A stretch of 64,000 bases of DNA, from the NCBI RefSeq assembly GCF_915403165.1, contig NZ_OU659204.1:1302001-1366000 (forward strand). Direction: 5' to 3'. Origin of the DNA: Providencia alcalifaciens. GTDB lineage: Bacteria > Pseudomonadota > Gammaproteobacteria > Enterobacterales > Enterobacteriaceae. Both the position numbers and the translations under genes were made by a program. Shown here one piece after another: positions 9,239-19,936 of this stretch (within the stretch, counting starts at the first letter, position 1; every line of letters begins with the position of its first letter). The notes under the pieces are model-generated. The model saw only the letters and a program-made list of their open reading frames with translations. It ran no database searches and was not told where the DNA came from.

Positions 9239-11551
9239 ATGGGAAAATTTAGCCGTCACTATCAAGATAGACTCTCTTATACAGAAGCTGCTATTGCACT
9301 GACTATCGGTACGCTTCCGCTACTTTTCTTGCCAAATCTTCCTGATGATAGTCACTATTTAGTGGCAGGTATTATTCTGCTAGCCGCGCTGGTTATTATT
9401 TGGCGTAATAAGTGCGTTCTATTTTTGGCATTAGTGGGAATGGGATTTCTTTGGGCTTGCTGGCATGGTGTTGAAGTACGGAAAAAAATCGATTTTCTAA
9501 GTAGTTCTCATCGGCAATGGGATATTACGATTGTTAGTATTCCACTCAATCAAGATGATGCTAAAAAGAGAGTAAGGATAGACAGAGTCGATGGAGCACG
9601 AATTTTTCCTCCGCTTTATGCATCATGGAATTTAAAACAAAATAAGCATGAAAAAATGTGTGCAGGGCAGCAATGGCGGGTCGTTGGCAAGCTAAATCCA
9701 GTTCATGCTTCTCTGAATGAGGGCGGATTTGATCTGCAAAGGCATTTCATTGCTCAACGAGTCATCGGTACACTAAAAGTCAAACAAGCAGTACAAGTAG
9801 GCCAGCAATGTTCTCTACGGCAAAAAATTATCGACCAGTTCAGCGAAACACTTTTGACACGGCAAAATCATGGAATTATTTATGCATTAATGTTTGGGGA
9901 AAGAGGAAGGCTTTCTATCGAACATACTCAGTTATTGCAATCAACAGGGCTGACACACTTGATCGCAATTTCTGGATTACACATTGGAATCGCTTATCTA
10001 ATTGGTTACTTATGCGCTCGCTTATTGCAATTTTTTCTACCCGTCAAATGGATAGGCGAGAATTTACCGTTATTTTTAGGCGTTATATTTGCCTTACTCT
10101 ATGCTTGGTTGTCGAATTTTGCGATCCCTGCAACTCGAGCTGTATTTGCATTGCTACTCTGGATTTATGTTCGTAAGCAGCCATTTTTCTGTTTCCCGTG
10201 GCAATGGGCGTTATGGAGTATTGCTGGGATTTTATTGTTTGATCCGCTTGCCATCCTTTCTGATAGCTTTTGGTTATCAAGCTTTGCTGTATTAGCTATC
10301 TTGTATTGGTTTCGTGTTTTTCCCATTTCATCTAGATTGAGCTGCCATCCAATCATGGGAAAAATAGTGCCACTAATTCACCTGCAAATTGGTTTATTGA
10401 TTTTACTAATACCTATTCAAGTATTGCTGTTTAACGGTATTAATGTGATGAGCGTATTTGCAAATTTATGGTTTGTGCCTCTTATTACTTGGGGAGTAGT
10501 GCCCGTTATTTTTAGCGCGCTATTGTTGCCTCTGAGCTCTTGGCATAATGTCGCTTTCGGGCTAATTGATAATATTCTCGAGTTTGGGCTAAGACCGCTG
10601 ACATATTTAAGCGGGTTTTGGACTGAAATTAACACAATGTCTATTTACACCGTGTTTTTTTGTTGGGTATTTGTTTTTATTATCTTATTTGGTTGGTATA
10701 AAAATTATCTTGGTTTATTAAGTTGCATTGGTTTTTTATTATTTTTCACTAAGAGTCAAAGCCAGCACGAAGAGCATGATTGGTGCTTAACCATGTTGGA
10801 TATCGGTCATGGGCTTGCCGTGGTTATGATGCAAAATCAACAAGCGGTTTTATATGACACGGGGAACCGTTGGAATAATGAAAGCAACGCTAAACGGCAA
10901 ATCACTCCTTTTTTAAGGCATCATCAAATCACGCCTATCGACGCAATTTTAAGCCATAATCACCTTGACCATACTGGTGGTATCTCTGATTTAATTGAAG
11001 CATATCCATGGTTAAGTCTACGTAGCAGCTTTGGTCAACCCAAGCATCTTCCTTGTTATCAAGGGCAGCGTTGGCAATGGGGGATGTTGAGGTTCGAAGT
11101 ATTGTGGCCAGAGAAATTAGCTGAGATATCGCACAATAATGATTCTTGCGTGATTCAGGTCAGTGATGGGTATCGACGACTATTACTCACGGGCGATTTG
11201 GAAAAGCAAGGTGAGAAAAGGTTAGCATTACAAATTGATGGGCAGCTCAAAGCAGATATTTTATTTGTTCCTCATCATGGGAGTAATACATCTTCAACAC
11301 CGTTATTTATACGAAAAGTACAGCCAACGTTGGCATTAGTTTCCTCTGCGAGGTATAGCCCATGGAAAATACCATCGGATAAAGTCTATTTGCGCTATGC
11401 TAAAAAGAATATTCAGTGGTTAAATACGGCGAAGGAAGGTCAGGTAACAATATGTTTTAAAAAAGAAAGAATGGAAATTTTGCGTTACAGAAAAGAAATT
11501 AATCCACGTTGGTATCATCTGTGGTTTGGTGATCGCCAATTTCCCTTGTAG
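9239..11551 (+). CDS. comEC: ComEC/Rec2 family DNA uptake protein
   Basis: 770 residues (E. coli YcaI about 754). This inner-membrane channel protein takes single-stranded DNA across the membrane in competent bacteria; in enterobacteria it is implicated in DNA uptake. Residues about 15-75 hold the first membrane helices (DUF4131 region). The central competence domain has many hydrophobic helices (about 230-500) including the conserved HLIAISGLHIGI. The C-terminal metallo-beta-lactamase-like domain has SHNHLDHTGG (H573, H575, D577, H578), and HHGSNTSS follows. It leads the comEC-msbA-lpxK group, 35 bases before msbA. No other competence genes are in the window. Confidence 0.93.
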   Translation: MGKFSRHYQDRLSYTEAAIALTIGTLPLLFLPNLPDDSHYLVAGIILLAALVIIWRNKCVLFLALVGMGFLWACWHGVEVRKKIDFLSSSHRQWDITIVSIPLNQDDAKKRVRIDRVDGARIFPPLYASWNLKQNKHEKMCAGQQWRVVGKLNPVHASLNEGGFDLQRHFIAQRVIGTLKVKQAVQVGQQCSLRQKIIDQFSETLLTRQNHGIIYALMFGERGRLSIEHTQLLQSTGLTHLIAISGLHIGIAYLIGYLCARLLQFFLPVKWIGENLPLFLGVIFALLYAWLSNFAIPATRAVFALLLWIYVRKQPFFCFPWQWALWSIAGILLFDPLAILSDSFWLSSFAVLAILYWFRVFPISSRLSCHPIMGKIVPLIHLQIGLLILLIPIQVLLFNGINVMSVFANLWFVPLITWGVVPVIFSALLLPLSSWHNVAFGLIDNILEFGLRPLTYLSGFWTEINTMSIYTVFFCWVFVFIILFGWYKNYLGLLSCIGFLLFFTKSQSQHEEHDWCLTMLDIGHGLAVVMMQNQQAVLYDTGNRWNNESNAKRQITPFLRHHQITPIDAILSHNHLDHTGGISDLIEAYPWLSLRSSFGQPKHLPCYQGQRWQWGMLRFEVLWPEKLAEISHNNDSCVIQVSDGYRRLLLTGDLEKQGEKRLALQIDGQLKADILFVPHHGSNTSSTPLFIRKVQPTLALVSSARYSPWKIPSDKVYLRYAKKNIQWLNTAKEGQVTICFKKERMEILRYRKEINPRWYHLWFGDRQFPL

Positions 11552-11586
11552 AATAGTGCGCTTACATTAAGTCTGGTAATAAAAGC

Positions 11587-13335
11587 ATGAATGATCAAGA
11601 CCTATCGACAAAGCAAACATTTAAGCGCCTATGGCCAACCATTGCGCCTTTTAAAATTGGGTTAATTGTTGCAGCAATTGCTCTTATCATCAACGCCGCA
11701 GGTGATGCGTTTATGATTTCTTTACTTAAACCATTATTAGATGACGGTTTTGGTAAGGCGGATAATGACACATTGAAGTGGCTACCGCTGGCAATTTTGG
11801 GCTTGATGGTCGTGCGTGGATCTTCAAGTTTCGTCTCCACATACTGCGTTTCTTGGGTGTCAGGAAAAGTAGTGATGAGTATACGCCGCAAATTATTTGG
11901 TCATATGATGGGAATGCCGGTGAGTTATTTTGACCAGCAATCTACCGGGACTTTATTATCGCGTATTACCTATGATTCAGAGCAGGTCGCATCTTCGGCT
12001 TCCGGTGCTCTGATTACCATTATTCGCGAAGGCACTTATATCATCGCATTATTTGGTATTATGTTTTATAACAGTTGGCAATTGTCTTTGATTTTGATTG
12101 CCATTGCGCCCGTCGTCTCTATCACCATTCGTATGGTTTCTAAGCGTTTTCGTAAAATTAGTAAAAATATGCAAACGGGTATGGGGCATGTGACGACGAG
12201 TGCTGAGCAGATGCTTAAAGGGCATAAAGAAGTGCTCATTTTTGGTGGGCAGAAAGTCGAAACTGAACGCTTTGATAAAGTCAGCAATAATATGCGCCGT
12301 CAAAATATGAAGATGGTTAGCGCCTCAGCTATTTCTGATCCTATTGTTCAGATGATTGCATCTTTTGCATTAGCGTTTGTCTTGTACGCAGCAAGTTTCC
12401 CTGAAATCAAAGAGCAATTATCACCAGGTACGATTGGTGTTGTTTTCTCGTCTATGTTTGCGTTAATGCGTCCACTTAAGTCTCTAACTAACGTGAATGC
12501 GCAATTCCAACGTGGAATGGCAGCATGCCAAACGTTATTTGCGATTTTAGATACTGAAAAAGAGAAAGATGAAGGAACGAAAGTTCTGGCTCAAGTGAAG
12601 GGTGATATTGAATTTGATTCTGTCACATTTACTTATCAAACCAAAGAGCACCCTGCACTAGAGGATGTTTCTTTTACGCTGCCAGCAGGCAAATCAGTTG
12701 CTTTAGTTGGGCGCTCGGGTTCAGGTAAATCTACGATCGCTAACTTAATTACCCGCTTCTATGACATTGATAAGGGTAGTATTCGTATTGATGGGCATGA
12801 TATTCGTGATTACACCCTAGAATCTTTACGCAGCCAAGTTGCTCTCGTATCTCAGCATGTCTATTTATTCAATGATACTGTTGCAAATAATATTGCCTAT
12901 GCCACAGATGGGCGATATAGCCGAGCAGAAATTGAAAAAGCAGCAGAAATGGCATACGCCATGGACTTTATCCAAAAATTGGATAAAGGCTTAGATACTA
13001 TGATTGGTGAAAACGGTGTGATGCTTTCAGGTGGTCAGCGCCAACGTATTGCGATTGCTCGTGCATTATTACGTGATGCACCAATCTTGATTTTAGATGA
13101 AGCGACATCAGCTTTAGATACGGAATCAGAACGAGCAATTCAAGCCGCGTTAGATGAATTACAGAAGAACAGAACTTCGCTTGTGATTGCTCACCGTTTA
13201 TCTACTATTGAGAATGCGGATCAAATTTTGGTTGTACAAGATGGGCATATCATTGAGCGTGGTGACCACTCAACCCTATTAGCCCAAAATGGGGCATACG
13301 CACAATTACATAGGATCCAATTTAAGAATGATTGA
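11587..13335 (+). CDS. msbA: Lipid A export ATP-binding/permease protein MsbA
   Basis: 582 residues, the E. coli length. MsbA is a homodimeric ABC half-transporter that flips core-lipid A across the inner membrane. Six membrane helices occupy residues 1-320. The ATPase domain follows, with Walker [10 protein letters not shown] (from residue 375), Q-loop, signature LSGGQRQR, Walker [13 protein letters not shown] and switch AHRLST. Its last codons overlap lpxK by eight bases, so the two are translated from one message. Confidence 0.98.
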   Translation: MNDQDLSTKQTFKRLWPTIAPFKIGLIVAAIALIINAAGDAFMISLLKPLLDDGFGKADNDTLKWLPLAILGLMVVRGSSSFVSTYCVSWVSGKVVMSIRRKLFGHMMGMPVSYFDQQSTGTLLSRITYDSEQVASSASGALITIIREGTYIIALFGIMFYNSWQLSLILIAIAPVVSITIRMVSKRFRKISKNMQTGMGHVTTSAEQMLKGHKEVLIFGGQKVETERFDKVSNNMRRQNMKMVSASAISDPIVQMIASFALAFVLYAASFPEIKEQLSPGTIGVVFSSMFALMRPLKSLTNVNAQFQRGMAACQTLFAILDTEKEKDEGTKVLAQVKGDIEFDSVTFTYQTKEHPALEDVSFTLPAGKSVALVGRSGSGKSTIANLITRFYDIDKGSIRIDGHDIRDYTLESLRSQVALVSQHVYLFNDTVANNIAYATDGRYSRAEIEKAAEMAYAMDFIQKLDKGLDTMIGENGVMLSGGQRQRIAIARALLRDAPILILDEATSALDTESERAIQAALDELQKNRTSLVIAHRLSTIENADQILVVQDGHIIERGDHSTLLAQNGAYAQLHRIQFKND

Positions 13336-14302
13336 GCGAATTTGGTCCGGTAAATCATGGCTCTATATTTTGTTGCTTCCGTTATCTTTTCTGTATGGAG
13401 TGATAACGCTAGTACGCCATATCGGCTATAAAACCGGGTTACTTCGCTCATGGAAAGCTCCTGTACCTGTTGTGGTAGTGGGGAATTTAACTGCAGGGGG
13501 AAATGGAAAAACCCCTGTGGTTATTTGGTTAGTTGAATCGCTGATTAAACAAGGTGTTCGTGTTGGGGTTGTATCCCGAGGATATGGTGGCCAGTCTGAC
13601 CACTATCCGCTAGTTCTCGATCAAAATACAACGACGGAAGTTGCAGGAGATGAGCCTGTTTTGATTTATCATCGTACGCATGTGCCTGTTGCAGTAGCCC
13701 CAAAACGCAGTGATGCAATTAAAGCATTACTCGATAATTTTCAATTAGATATTATTGTGACAGACGATGGTTTACAGCATTATGCATTGCAACGTGACTA
13801 TGAAATCGTTGTCATTGATGGGCAGCGTCGTTTTGGTAATGGCTGGTGGTTACCTGCGGGGCCAATGCGTGAACGTGCAGGGCGATTAAAAACAGTGAAT
13901 GCTTTGATTGTAAATGGTGGTGTTCCTAACTCAAATGAAACACTGATGTCCCTAAAAGGGGATATGGCAGTGAACCTCATTACAGGTGAAAAATGCTCAC
14001 TCACTGAGCTTAATAATGTGGTTGCGATGGCGGGAATTGGTCATCCACCTCGTTTTTTCTCTTCTTTAGAAAGTAAAGGATTAACGCTCATTAATACCCA
14101 TGCGTTTTCCGATCATCAAGCCTATAGCCAGCAGCAACTCGCTCCTTTAGCAGAAAAAAATCAAAATTTACTGATGACTGAAAAGGATGCTGTCAAATGT
14201 CATTCCTTCGCACAGACCAATTGGTGGTATCTTCCTGTGGAAGCGCATTTTGATAAAATAGGTGAAGAACGAATCTTAAGTGAAATAAAATCGCTTATCT
14301 GA
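13328..14302 (+). CDS. lpxK: Tetraacyldisaccharide 4'-kinase LpxK
   Basis: 324 residues (E. coli 328). It phosphorylates the 4' position of the lipid A disaccharide at the inner membrane face. The start at 13328 gives [10 protein letters not shown], matching the family, and overlaps the end of msbA; an earlier in-frame start would lie deep inside msbA. An N-terminal membrane anchor (about residues 10-30) is followed by the P-loop-like [12 protein letters not shown], the DDGLQHY motif and [16 protein letters not shown]. Confidence 0.97.
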   Translation: MIERIWSGKSWLYILLLPLSFLYGVITLVRHIGYKTGLLRSWKAPVPVVVVGNLTAGGNGKTPVVIWLVESLIKQGVRVGVVSRGYGGQSDHYPLVLDQNTTTEVAGDEPVLIYHRTHVPVAVAPKRSDAIKALLDNFQLDIIVTDDGLQHYALQRDYEIVVIDGQRRFGNGWWLPAGPMRERAGRLKTVNALIVNGGVPNSNETLMSLKGDMAVNLITGEKCSLTELNNVVAMAGIGHPPRFFSSLESKGLTLINTHAFSDHQAYSQQQLAPLAEKNQNLLMTEKDAVKCHSFAQTNWWYLPVEAHFDKIGEERILSEIKSLI

Positions 14303-14758
14303 AATAAAACTGCTTGCTTTTAGGATTAATTTCAGATAATAATACCCGCAATGTGATGCAGATCTACTTATTATGTACCAAGTTGCAATACATTAATAAG
14401 TGGATTATTTGCTAGCTTTAATTTTACGACCCGTTCTTGAGTTAGTCACTTATCCTCGCAAGACACTACTTACTCTACTATTTCGTGTTGTCATCATAAT
14501 GTCAAAATAGACTGTTAAGTTCACGGTAAATGTGTGGTGCCTGAAACCTACACTTGGGTCGTTATAAGATATGCATAAACATTTGATGCATAAATTGGTT
14601 AAGTTAATTACTCTTAATTATGTTAATAGATTGGATTGAATAAATAGGTCAGAATAAACTGATCGAAATAAATAGTTCAGCAAAATAAATGGAATAACGT
14701 GTAGAGAGTAATGATACAAATATAAAAAATTGTTCTCGGAACAAGAAGGAGTTTTAAT
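14303..14758 (+). promoter_or_regulatory. Intergenic region and long leader of the cold-shock gene
   Basis: 456 bases without a gene; E. coli has ycaQ at this position. ACTTATTA and TAATAAGT around 14369-14403 form an 8-bp inverted repeat that may end lpxK transcription. The last 200 bases are AT-rich and finish with AAGGAG (14746-14751), seven bases before the csp start. Long untranslated leaders are typical of cold-inducible csp genes. I cannot fix a promoter or a cold-box motif. Confidence 0.45.
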
Positions 14759-14974
14759 ATGAATTTTCAATTACATATGGGCCAAGTTAAATGGTTTGAC
14801 GCAAAAGAAGGTTACGGCTTTATTTCACCTCGTAATGGTGGCGATGATATCTTCGTAACAACCAAATCAATTGCGAATAAAAAAATCAAATCTTTATCTG
14901 AAGGTCAAAACGTCGAGTTCTCTGTTACTCGTAATTCAGATGGCATAACGGCAAGAGACGTTATCGCTTACTAA
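14759..14974 (+). CDS. Divergent cold-shock domain protein
   Basis: 71 residues, a single cold-shock (OB-fold) domain expected to bind single-stranded nucleic acid. KWFDAKEGYGFISP is a clear RNP1 region. RNP2 reads DIFVTTKSI, where CspA-type proteins have DVFVHFSAI, so the usual His and Phe stacking positions are both Thr. A strong AAGGAG supports the first ATG; a second in-frame ATG six codons on would give the length nearer to other Csp proteins. It stands alone between lpxK and ycaR. Which paralogue it corresponds to is not clear. Confidence 0.85.
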   Translation: MNFQLHMGQVKWFDAKEGYGFISPRNGGDDIFVTTKSIANKKIKSLSEGQNVEFSVTRNSDGITARDVIAY

Positions 14975-15116
14975 TTGAATTCTTAACAGAAATATTTCTC
15001 CTGCACTATCCTCTCATTCTTCGCAGGAGATCTTAATAAGCAAGAATAGAGTTAACGGTGATACCTGCATGTGATATCCTGACGCCAAGTGAGTTTAAAT
15101 CCATTTGGGAGAAAAC

Positions 15117-15296
15117 ATGGATCACCGTTTACTTGAAATTGTTGCTTGTCCATCCTGCCACGGCAAACTAAGTTACAACAAAGAAAACCTCGAATTAATC
15201 TGCAAATATGACCACCTCGCATATCCTGTTCGCGACGGTATTCCTGTTTTACTTGAAAACGAAGCTCGTAAGATTGCGTTAGACGAAGGACAATAA
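15117..15296 (+). CDS. ycaR: Trm112-like zinc-ribbon protein YcaR
   Basis: 59 residues (E. coli 60). A UPF0434/Trm112-type small protein with the zinc-ribbon start [14 protein letters not shown] and a second cysteine in [11 protein letters not shown]. The closing [12 protein letters not shown] is strongly conserved. The ATG at 15117 is chosen because MDHRLLEI matches homologues and GGGAG lies five bases before it. Its stop is four bases from kdsB, so translational coupling is likely. The molecular role in bacteria is not established. Confidence 0.93.
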   Translation: MDHRLLEIVACPSCHGKLSYNKENLELICKYDHLAYPVRDGIPVLLENEARKIALDEGQ

Positions 15297-15300
15297 CCTT

Positions 15301-16047
15301 ATGTTTACCGTTATTATTCCTGCGCGTTACGCTTCAACACGATTACCAGGTAAGCCTTTAGCAGATATTCACGGTAAACCGATGGTTGTTCGTGTTATGG
15401 AGCAAGCGATTAAATCAGGTGCTAGCCGAGTCATTATTGCAACTGACCATCCAGATGTCGCTGCAGCGGTCATCGCAGCGGGTGGGGAAGCTTGTATGAC
15501 TAATCCTGATCATCAATCTGGCACGGAACGTTTGGCTGAAGTGATTGATACTTACGGCTTCTCGGATGACGAAATTATTGTCAATGTGCAGGGTGATGAA
15601 CCACTGATCCCACCTGAGATCATTCGCCAAGTCGCTCATAATTTGCGAGGTAGTCAGGCAAATATGGGAACACTCGCCGTCCCCATTCATAGTGCACAAG
15701 AAGCCTTTAATCCGAATGCGGTGAAAGTCGTGATGGATAAAGACGGTTACGCGCTCTATTTTTCTCGAGCAACAATTCCGTGGGATAGAGACCAATTTGC
15801 AAAGAGCAAAGAGACCATCGGTGATACTTTCTTGCGTCACATTGGAATCTACGCTTATCGCGCTGGTTTTATTCGTCGTTATATCGCTTGGGATGCTAGC
15901 CCATTAGAAAAAATCGAGATGCTAGAGCAGCTTCGCGTGCTTTGGTATGGTGAGAAAATTCATGTGGCGGTTGCTGAAAAAGCACCGGGCGCAGGGGTGG
16001 ATACACCAGAAGATCTCGAATTGGTAAGACAAGAATTTCAGCCATAA
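15301..16047 (+). CDS. kdsB: CMP-KDO synthetase KdsB
   Basis: 248 residues, the E. coli length. It activates KDO with CTP for lipopolysaccharide inner-core synthesis. The nucleotide-binding N terminus [16 protein letters not shown], the motif VNVQGDEPL and the C-terminal [11 protein letters not shown] are all intact. It follows ycaR directly. Confidence 0.98.
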   Translation: MFTVIIPARYASTRLPGKPLADIHGKPMVVRVMEQAIKSGASRVIIATDHPDVAAAVIAAGGEACMTNPDHQSGTERLAEVIDTYGFSDDEIIVNVQGDEPLIPPEIIRQVAHNLRGSQANMGTLAVPIHSAQEAFNPNAVKVVMDKDGYALYFSRATIPWDRDQFAKSKETIGDTFLRHIGIYAYRAGFIRRYIAWDASPLEKIEMLEQLRVLWYGEKIHVAVAEKAPGAGVDTPEDLELVRQEFQP

Positions 16048-16093
16048 TTTCCGGTGTGAACATTGATCTGATAAAACAATGGCCTGATAAAAC

Positions 16094-16122
16094 AAGGGGA
16101 AACTAAATAAGTTTCCCCTTTG
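16094..16122. terminator. Bidirectional terminator between kdsB and elyC
   Basis: AAGGGGAAACT pairs with AGTTTCCCCTT around an ATAA-type loop. T runs occur on both strands, serving the convergent genes. Confidence 0.9.
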
Positions 16123-16126
16123 TATT

Positions 16127-16933
16127 TTATTCCGCCTGATTATCTTCAATTGGCTGGGTATTATCGGGTTTTAAGTGCCACCAAATTGAACCAATGAGCT
16201 CATACCATGCCCGTTCACTGTGGCTAAAATAGAACGCAGAAGGAATGTAACGCTCCCAAGGGTTCAGGTCGCTGGTGATCACCAATTGATTAGCTGGGGC
16301 TGGATAAGGCTGCATTCCACGACTCGTAAACATTTTCAATGCGCGGGGTAAATGGTTTGCTGAGGTCACTAACAAGAACGGCTGCTTGCCAATAATTTTT
16401 TCCACTTCATAGGCTTCTTCTTGCGTATCTTTCGGTTCGGTTAGCGGGATTGTATCTGTCGCTGGAACCCCTAAAGATTGAGCGACCATGGATGCAACTT
16501 CGGCGCTACTTATTGGGCTACTGGCTTTACCGCCAGTAAATATCAATTTGCTACCCGGATGTTGCAGATAAAGGCGTACCCCTTCAGTGACTCGGGGCAA
16601 GCTGTTACTGAGCAAATTCGAGCTCGGACTCCAATCTGGGTTATAGGTAAATCCGCCGCCCAAAACCACAATATACTTTATCTCTTTAGGCGGATTCGTG
16701 GTGATGAGCTCATAACGTTTATCATATTGGCCTTCAACGGGCGCTAGTAAGCTATCAGAAATAGGTTGTAGCCCTAATAGCGCGATGATAACAAGGCTTA
16801 ATGTCACTAAGGATTTTCCACTTTTTTGCCAGCGGGTAAACCATAATAAAATCAGCCCAATTCCCCCAATAATCAATAATAAGGGCAGCGGCATTAACAG
16901 TGAGCCAAGGTATTTTTTTAGCAGAAATAACAT
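16127..16933 (-). CDS. elyC: Envelope biogenesis factor ElyC (DUF218)
   Basis: 268 residues. The start at 16933 is chosen because MLFLLKKYLGSLLMPLP matches the E. coli N terminus; longer in-frame starts add a sequence without family support. Two N-terminal membrane helices (about residues 10-60) precede a periplasmic DUF218 domain with YIVVLGGGFTYNP, SKLIFTGGKA and LLVTSANHLPRA. In E. coli ElyC affects the lipid carrier used for peptidoglycan and enterobacterial common antigen; the catalytic activity is not settled. It is convergent with kdsB and divergent from cmoM. Confidence 0.93.
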   Translation of the reverse strand: MLFLLKKYLGSLLMPLPLLLIIGGIGLILLWFTRWQKSGKSLVTLSLVIIALLGLQPISDSLLAPVEGQYDKRYELITTNPPKEIKYIVVLGGGFTYNPDWSPSSNLLSNSLPRVTEGVRLYLQHPGSKLIFTGGKASSPISSAEVASMVAQSLGVPATDTIPLTEPKDTQEEAYEVEKIIGKQPFLLVTSANHLPRALKMFTSRGMQPYPAPANQLVITSDLNPWERYIPSAFYFSHSERAWYELIGSIWWHLKPDNTQPIEDNQAE

Positions 16934-17035
16934 AGAAAGCCTGTCGTGAAGATAATGTAAGCGAATAGGGTCAAATGTAGCTGCATCAGCAATAAAATGC
17001 CATGTAAAATAAATCGGATACAAAATAAAGTACTA

Positions 17036-17065
17036 TGCAAAAACAGCTAGATTATCTGTTATAAT
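17036..17065 (+). promoter_or_regulatory. Candidate promoter of the cmoM-mukFEB operon
   Basis: TATAAT at 17060-17065 lies 52 bases before cmoM. A poor TGCAAA -35 is placed 18 bases upstream. Only the -10 is convincing. Confidence 0.4.
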
Positions 17066-17116
17066 TCTTGGTTTTGATATGCTGTAAATAACTCATGATA
17101 GGTAACTGGAACGCAG

Positions 17117-17905
17117 ATGGCAGACCGCAACTTTGATGATATTGTCGATAAATTTGCAAAAAATATTTATGGAACGACAAAAGGAAAAATTCGCGAAGCG
17201 GTAGTTTGGCAAGATCTTACCCAGTTACTGGAAACGCATTTTCAAGGCCAAACATTACGTATATTAGATGCGGGCGGTGGAGAAGGGCATTTTTCTCGTC
17301 AATTAGCCGCGATGGGTCATCAGGTTATTCTTTGCGATTTATCCGAAGAAATGTTAGAACGGGCATCGGTGCTTGCTGATGAACAAGGAATTAGCGAGAA
17401 TATCAGCTTTGTTCACTGCGCCGTTCAAAATGTTGCTCAACACCTTGATGAGCCAGTTGATTTTGTCTTGTTTCATGCGGTACTTGAATGGATTAGCGAC
17501 CAAAAATATGCATTAGAGCAACTGGCAGAGATCATCAGACCGGAAGGCATATTTTCTGTCATGTTCTATAATGCAAATGGCTTGGTGATGCGTAATGCAA
17601 TTTTAGGTAATTTTCATCTCGCAACTCCTCACATCCAGCGTCGTCGCAAACGTTCATTATCGCCACAGAACCCGCTTTTCCCTCAACAGGTTGATGAGTG
17701 GCTTATTGGTTGTGGTATGGATATTTTAGGCAAAAGTGGCGTTAGAGTGTTCCATGATTATTTGCAAAGTAGACAATTACAACAAAAAGACTTTCCAGCG
17801 TTATTGGCGCTTGAACAACAATATTGTCGTGAAGAACCCTATATCAGTATGGGGCGATATATTCATGTCATGGCACGCAAACAAACCCAAAAGGACGATT
17901 TATGA
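17117..17905 (+). CDS. cmoM: tRNA cmo5U34 methyltransferase CmoM (SmtA)
   Basis: 262 residues (E. coli 261). A SAM-dependent methyltransferase that esterifies 5-carboxymethoxyuridine at the tRNA wobble base. The SAM loop [16 protein letters not shown] and the acidic CDLSEEML are clear class I motifs. It overlaps mukF by the ATGA at 17902-17905 and so leads the condensin operon. Confidence 0.96.
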   Translation: MADRNFDDIVDKFAKNIYGTTKGKIREAVVWQDLTQLLETHFQGQTLRILDAGGGEGHFSRQLAAMGHQVILCDLSEEMLERASVLADEQGISENISFVHCAVQNVAQHLDEPVDFVLFHAVLEWISDQKYALEQLAEIIRPEGIFSVMFYNANGLVMRNAILGNFHLATPHIQRRRKRSLSPQNPLFPQQVDEWLIGCGMDILGKSGVRVFHDYLQSRQLQQKDFPALLALEQQYCREEPYISMGRYIHVMARKQTQKDDL

Positions 17906-19227
17906 GTGATTTTTCCCAGACCGTCCCTGAACTCGTGTCTTGGGCACGAAAAAATGATTTTGCGATTTCCCTACCCGCAGAGCGCTTAGCATTTTTGCTG
18001 GCGGTGGCAGTGCTGAACAGTGAGCGGGTTAACGGTGAAATGAGTGAAGGGGAGCTGGTGGATGCGTTTCGAGAAGTGTGCAAAGGCTTCGAACAAACCA
18101 CCGAATCACTGGCAGTTAGAGCGAACAACGCCATCAACGACATGGTTCGCCAAAAAATATTTAACCGCTTTGCCAGCGACATTGTCGAAGGAAATGCGAT
18201 TTATCGCCTAACACCACTCGGTATTGGCATTAGTGATTACTATATTCGTCAACGCGAATTTTCGACATTACGATTGTCGATGCAGTTATCGATTGTGGCG
18301 GGAGAGCTACAACGTGCAGCGGAATCAGCCGAAGAAGGTGGTGATGAGTTTTATTGGCATCGCCATGTTTTTGCACCATTAAAATATTCAGTCGCTGAAA
18401 TTTTTGACAGTATTGACCTGTCACAGCGAATTATGGATGAGCAACAAAACAGCGTTAAAGATGATATTGCTGCACTCTTAAACCAAGACTGGCAGGCAGC
18501 GATTGCCAACTGTGAGCAGCTACTTTCTGAAACGTCAGGCACATTAAGAGAATTGCAAGATACGTTAGAAGCGGCTGGCGATAAGCTACAGGCAAACTTA
18601 CTGCGTATCCAAGAAGCGAATATGAACGCGCCGCAGTTCTCGGAAATGGTTGACCGACTGATTTTTGATTTACAAAACAAGCTAGACCGTATTGTGAGCT
18701 GGGGGCAGCAGTCCATTGATTTATGGATTGGTTATGACCGACATGTTCACAAATTTATCCGTACAGCGATTGATATGGATAAAAACCGTATATTTTCTCA
18801 ACGTTTACGTCAATCTGTACAGCAGTACCTCGATAGCCCTTGGGCACTCACCTATGCCAATGCGGATAGGCTTTTTGATATGCGTGATGAGGAGCTGGCA
18901 CTTCATGATCAAGAAGTTATGGGGGAACTCCCACCTGACTTGGAATTTGAAGAGTTCAGTGAACTTAATGACCAATTAGCGGCGTTAATCGAAGCGCAAC
19001 TTGCTTTCTATAAAACGGATAACAAACCGCTGGATGTCGGTCACGTATTACAGAGTTATCTGACGCAATACCCGCAGAAACGCCATTTTGACGTCGCGCG
19101 TATTATTATCGATCAGGCTGTAAAACTAGGTATCGCAGAGGCTGATCTGGCGGGATTACCGGCAGAATGGCGCGCTATTAATGATCACGGAGCCAAGGTA
19201 CAGGCACATGTCATCGACAAATATTGA
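17902..19227 (+). CDS. mukF: Chromosome partition protein MukF (kleisin)
   Basis: 441 residues (E. coli 440). MukF is the kleisin subunit of MukBEF condensin; it dimerises through its N-terminal winged helix and bridges MukB heads while holding MukE. The sequence aligns along its whole length, including [19 protein letters not shown] and the C-terminal cap-binding [10 protein letters not shown]. It overlaps cmoM by four bases and mukE by twenty. Confidence 0.97.
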   Translation: MSDFSQTVPELVSWARKNDFAISLPAERLAFLLAVAVLNSERVNGEMSEGELVDAFREVCKGFEQTTESLAVRANNAINDMVRQKIFNRFASDIVEGNAIYRLTPLGIGISDYYIRQREFSTLRLSMQLSIVAGELQRAAESAEEGGDEFYWHRHVFAPLKYSVAEIFDSIDLSQRIMDEQQNSVKDDIAALLNQDWQAAIANCEQLLSETSGTLRELQDTLEAAGDKLQANLLRIQEANMNAPQFSEMVDRLIFDLQNKLDRIVSWGQQSIDLWIGYDRHVHKFIRTAIDMDKNRIFSQRLRQSVQQYLDSPWALTYANADRLFDMRDEELALHDQEVMGELPPDLEFEEFSELNDQLAALIEAQLAFYKTDNKPLDVGHVLQSYLTQYPQKRHFDVARIIIDQAVKLGIAEADLAGLPAEWRAINDHGAKVQAHVIDKY

Positions 19228-19936
19228 ACAATTTATGCCAGTTAAACTGGCTCAAGCACTAGCTAACCCTATTTTTCCTGAGCTCGACAGCCAACTGCGT
19301 GCAGGTCGCCATATTAGTATTGATGACCTTGATAATCATGCATTTTTAATGGATTTTCAGGAATCGTTAGAGCAATTTTATGCTCGCTATAATGTTGAAC
19401 TGATCCGGGCTCCAGAAGGCTTCTTCTATTTACGTCCCCGTTCTAGCACCTTAATTCCTCGTTCTGTTTTGTCTGAATTGGACATGATGGTGGGTAAAAT
19501 TCTGTGTTACCTCTATTTGAGTCCTGAGCGTCTAACTAACCAAGGGGTCTTTACCTCTCAAGAGCTGTTTGAAGAATTATTGTCGCTGGCCGATGAAAGC
19601 AAATTACTGAAATTTGTTAACCAACGCTCCACAGGCTCAGACCTTGATAAGCAAAAATTACAGGAAAAACTGAGAACCTCCTTAAACCGTTTACGTCGTT
19701 TAGGTATGGTCTATTTCCTGCAAAATGACTCCAGCAAATTTATTATTAATGAATCTGTATTCCGCTTTGGTGCGGATGTGCGTAGTGGCGATAATCCACA
19801 AGAAGCACAATTACGCATGATCCGTGATGGTGAAGCGGTCTCTCTTGAAGGGGAATTATCGCTAAGAGACAGCGATGAAGACGAAGCGGATGAGAGTCAA
19901 GATCTGGCTGACAGTGAAGAGGATGAACAAGAATGA
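19208..19936 (+). CDS. mukE: Chromosome partition protein MukE (KITE)
   Basis: 242 residues, slightly longer than E. coli (about 234) through an acidic Asp/Glu-rich tail (from about residue 215). The start at 19208 gives [21 protein letters not shown], matching the family; nine extra upstream codons in frame overlap mukF without similarity. MukE dimers bind the MukF middle region and control MukB head engagement. It overlaps mukB by ATGA. Confidence 0.96.
   Translation: MSSTNIEQFMPVKLAQALANPIFPELDSQLRAGRHISIDDLDNHAFLMDFQESLEQFYARYNVELIRAPEGFFYLRPRSSTLIPRSVLSELDMMVGKILCYLYLSPERLTNQGVFTSQELFEELLSLADESKLLKFVNQRSTGSDLDKQKLQEKLRTSLNRLRRLGMVYFLQNDSSKFIINESVFRFGADVRSGDNPQEAQLRMIRDGEAVSLEGELSLRDSDEDEADESQDLADSEEDEQE

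Noticed and set aside
15415..15840. A 141-codon reverse frame inside kdsB
   Set aside because: Fully antisense to a conserved gene, no family resemblance and no initiation signal.
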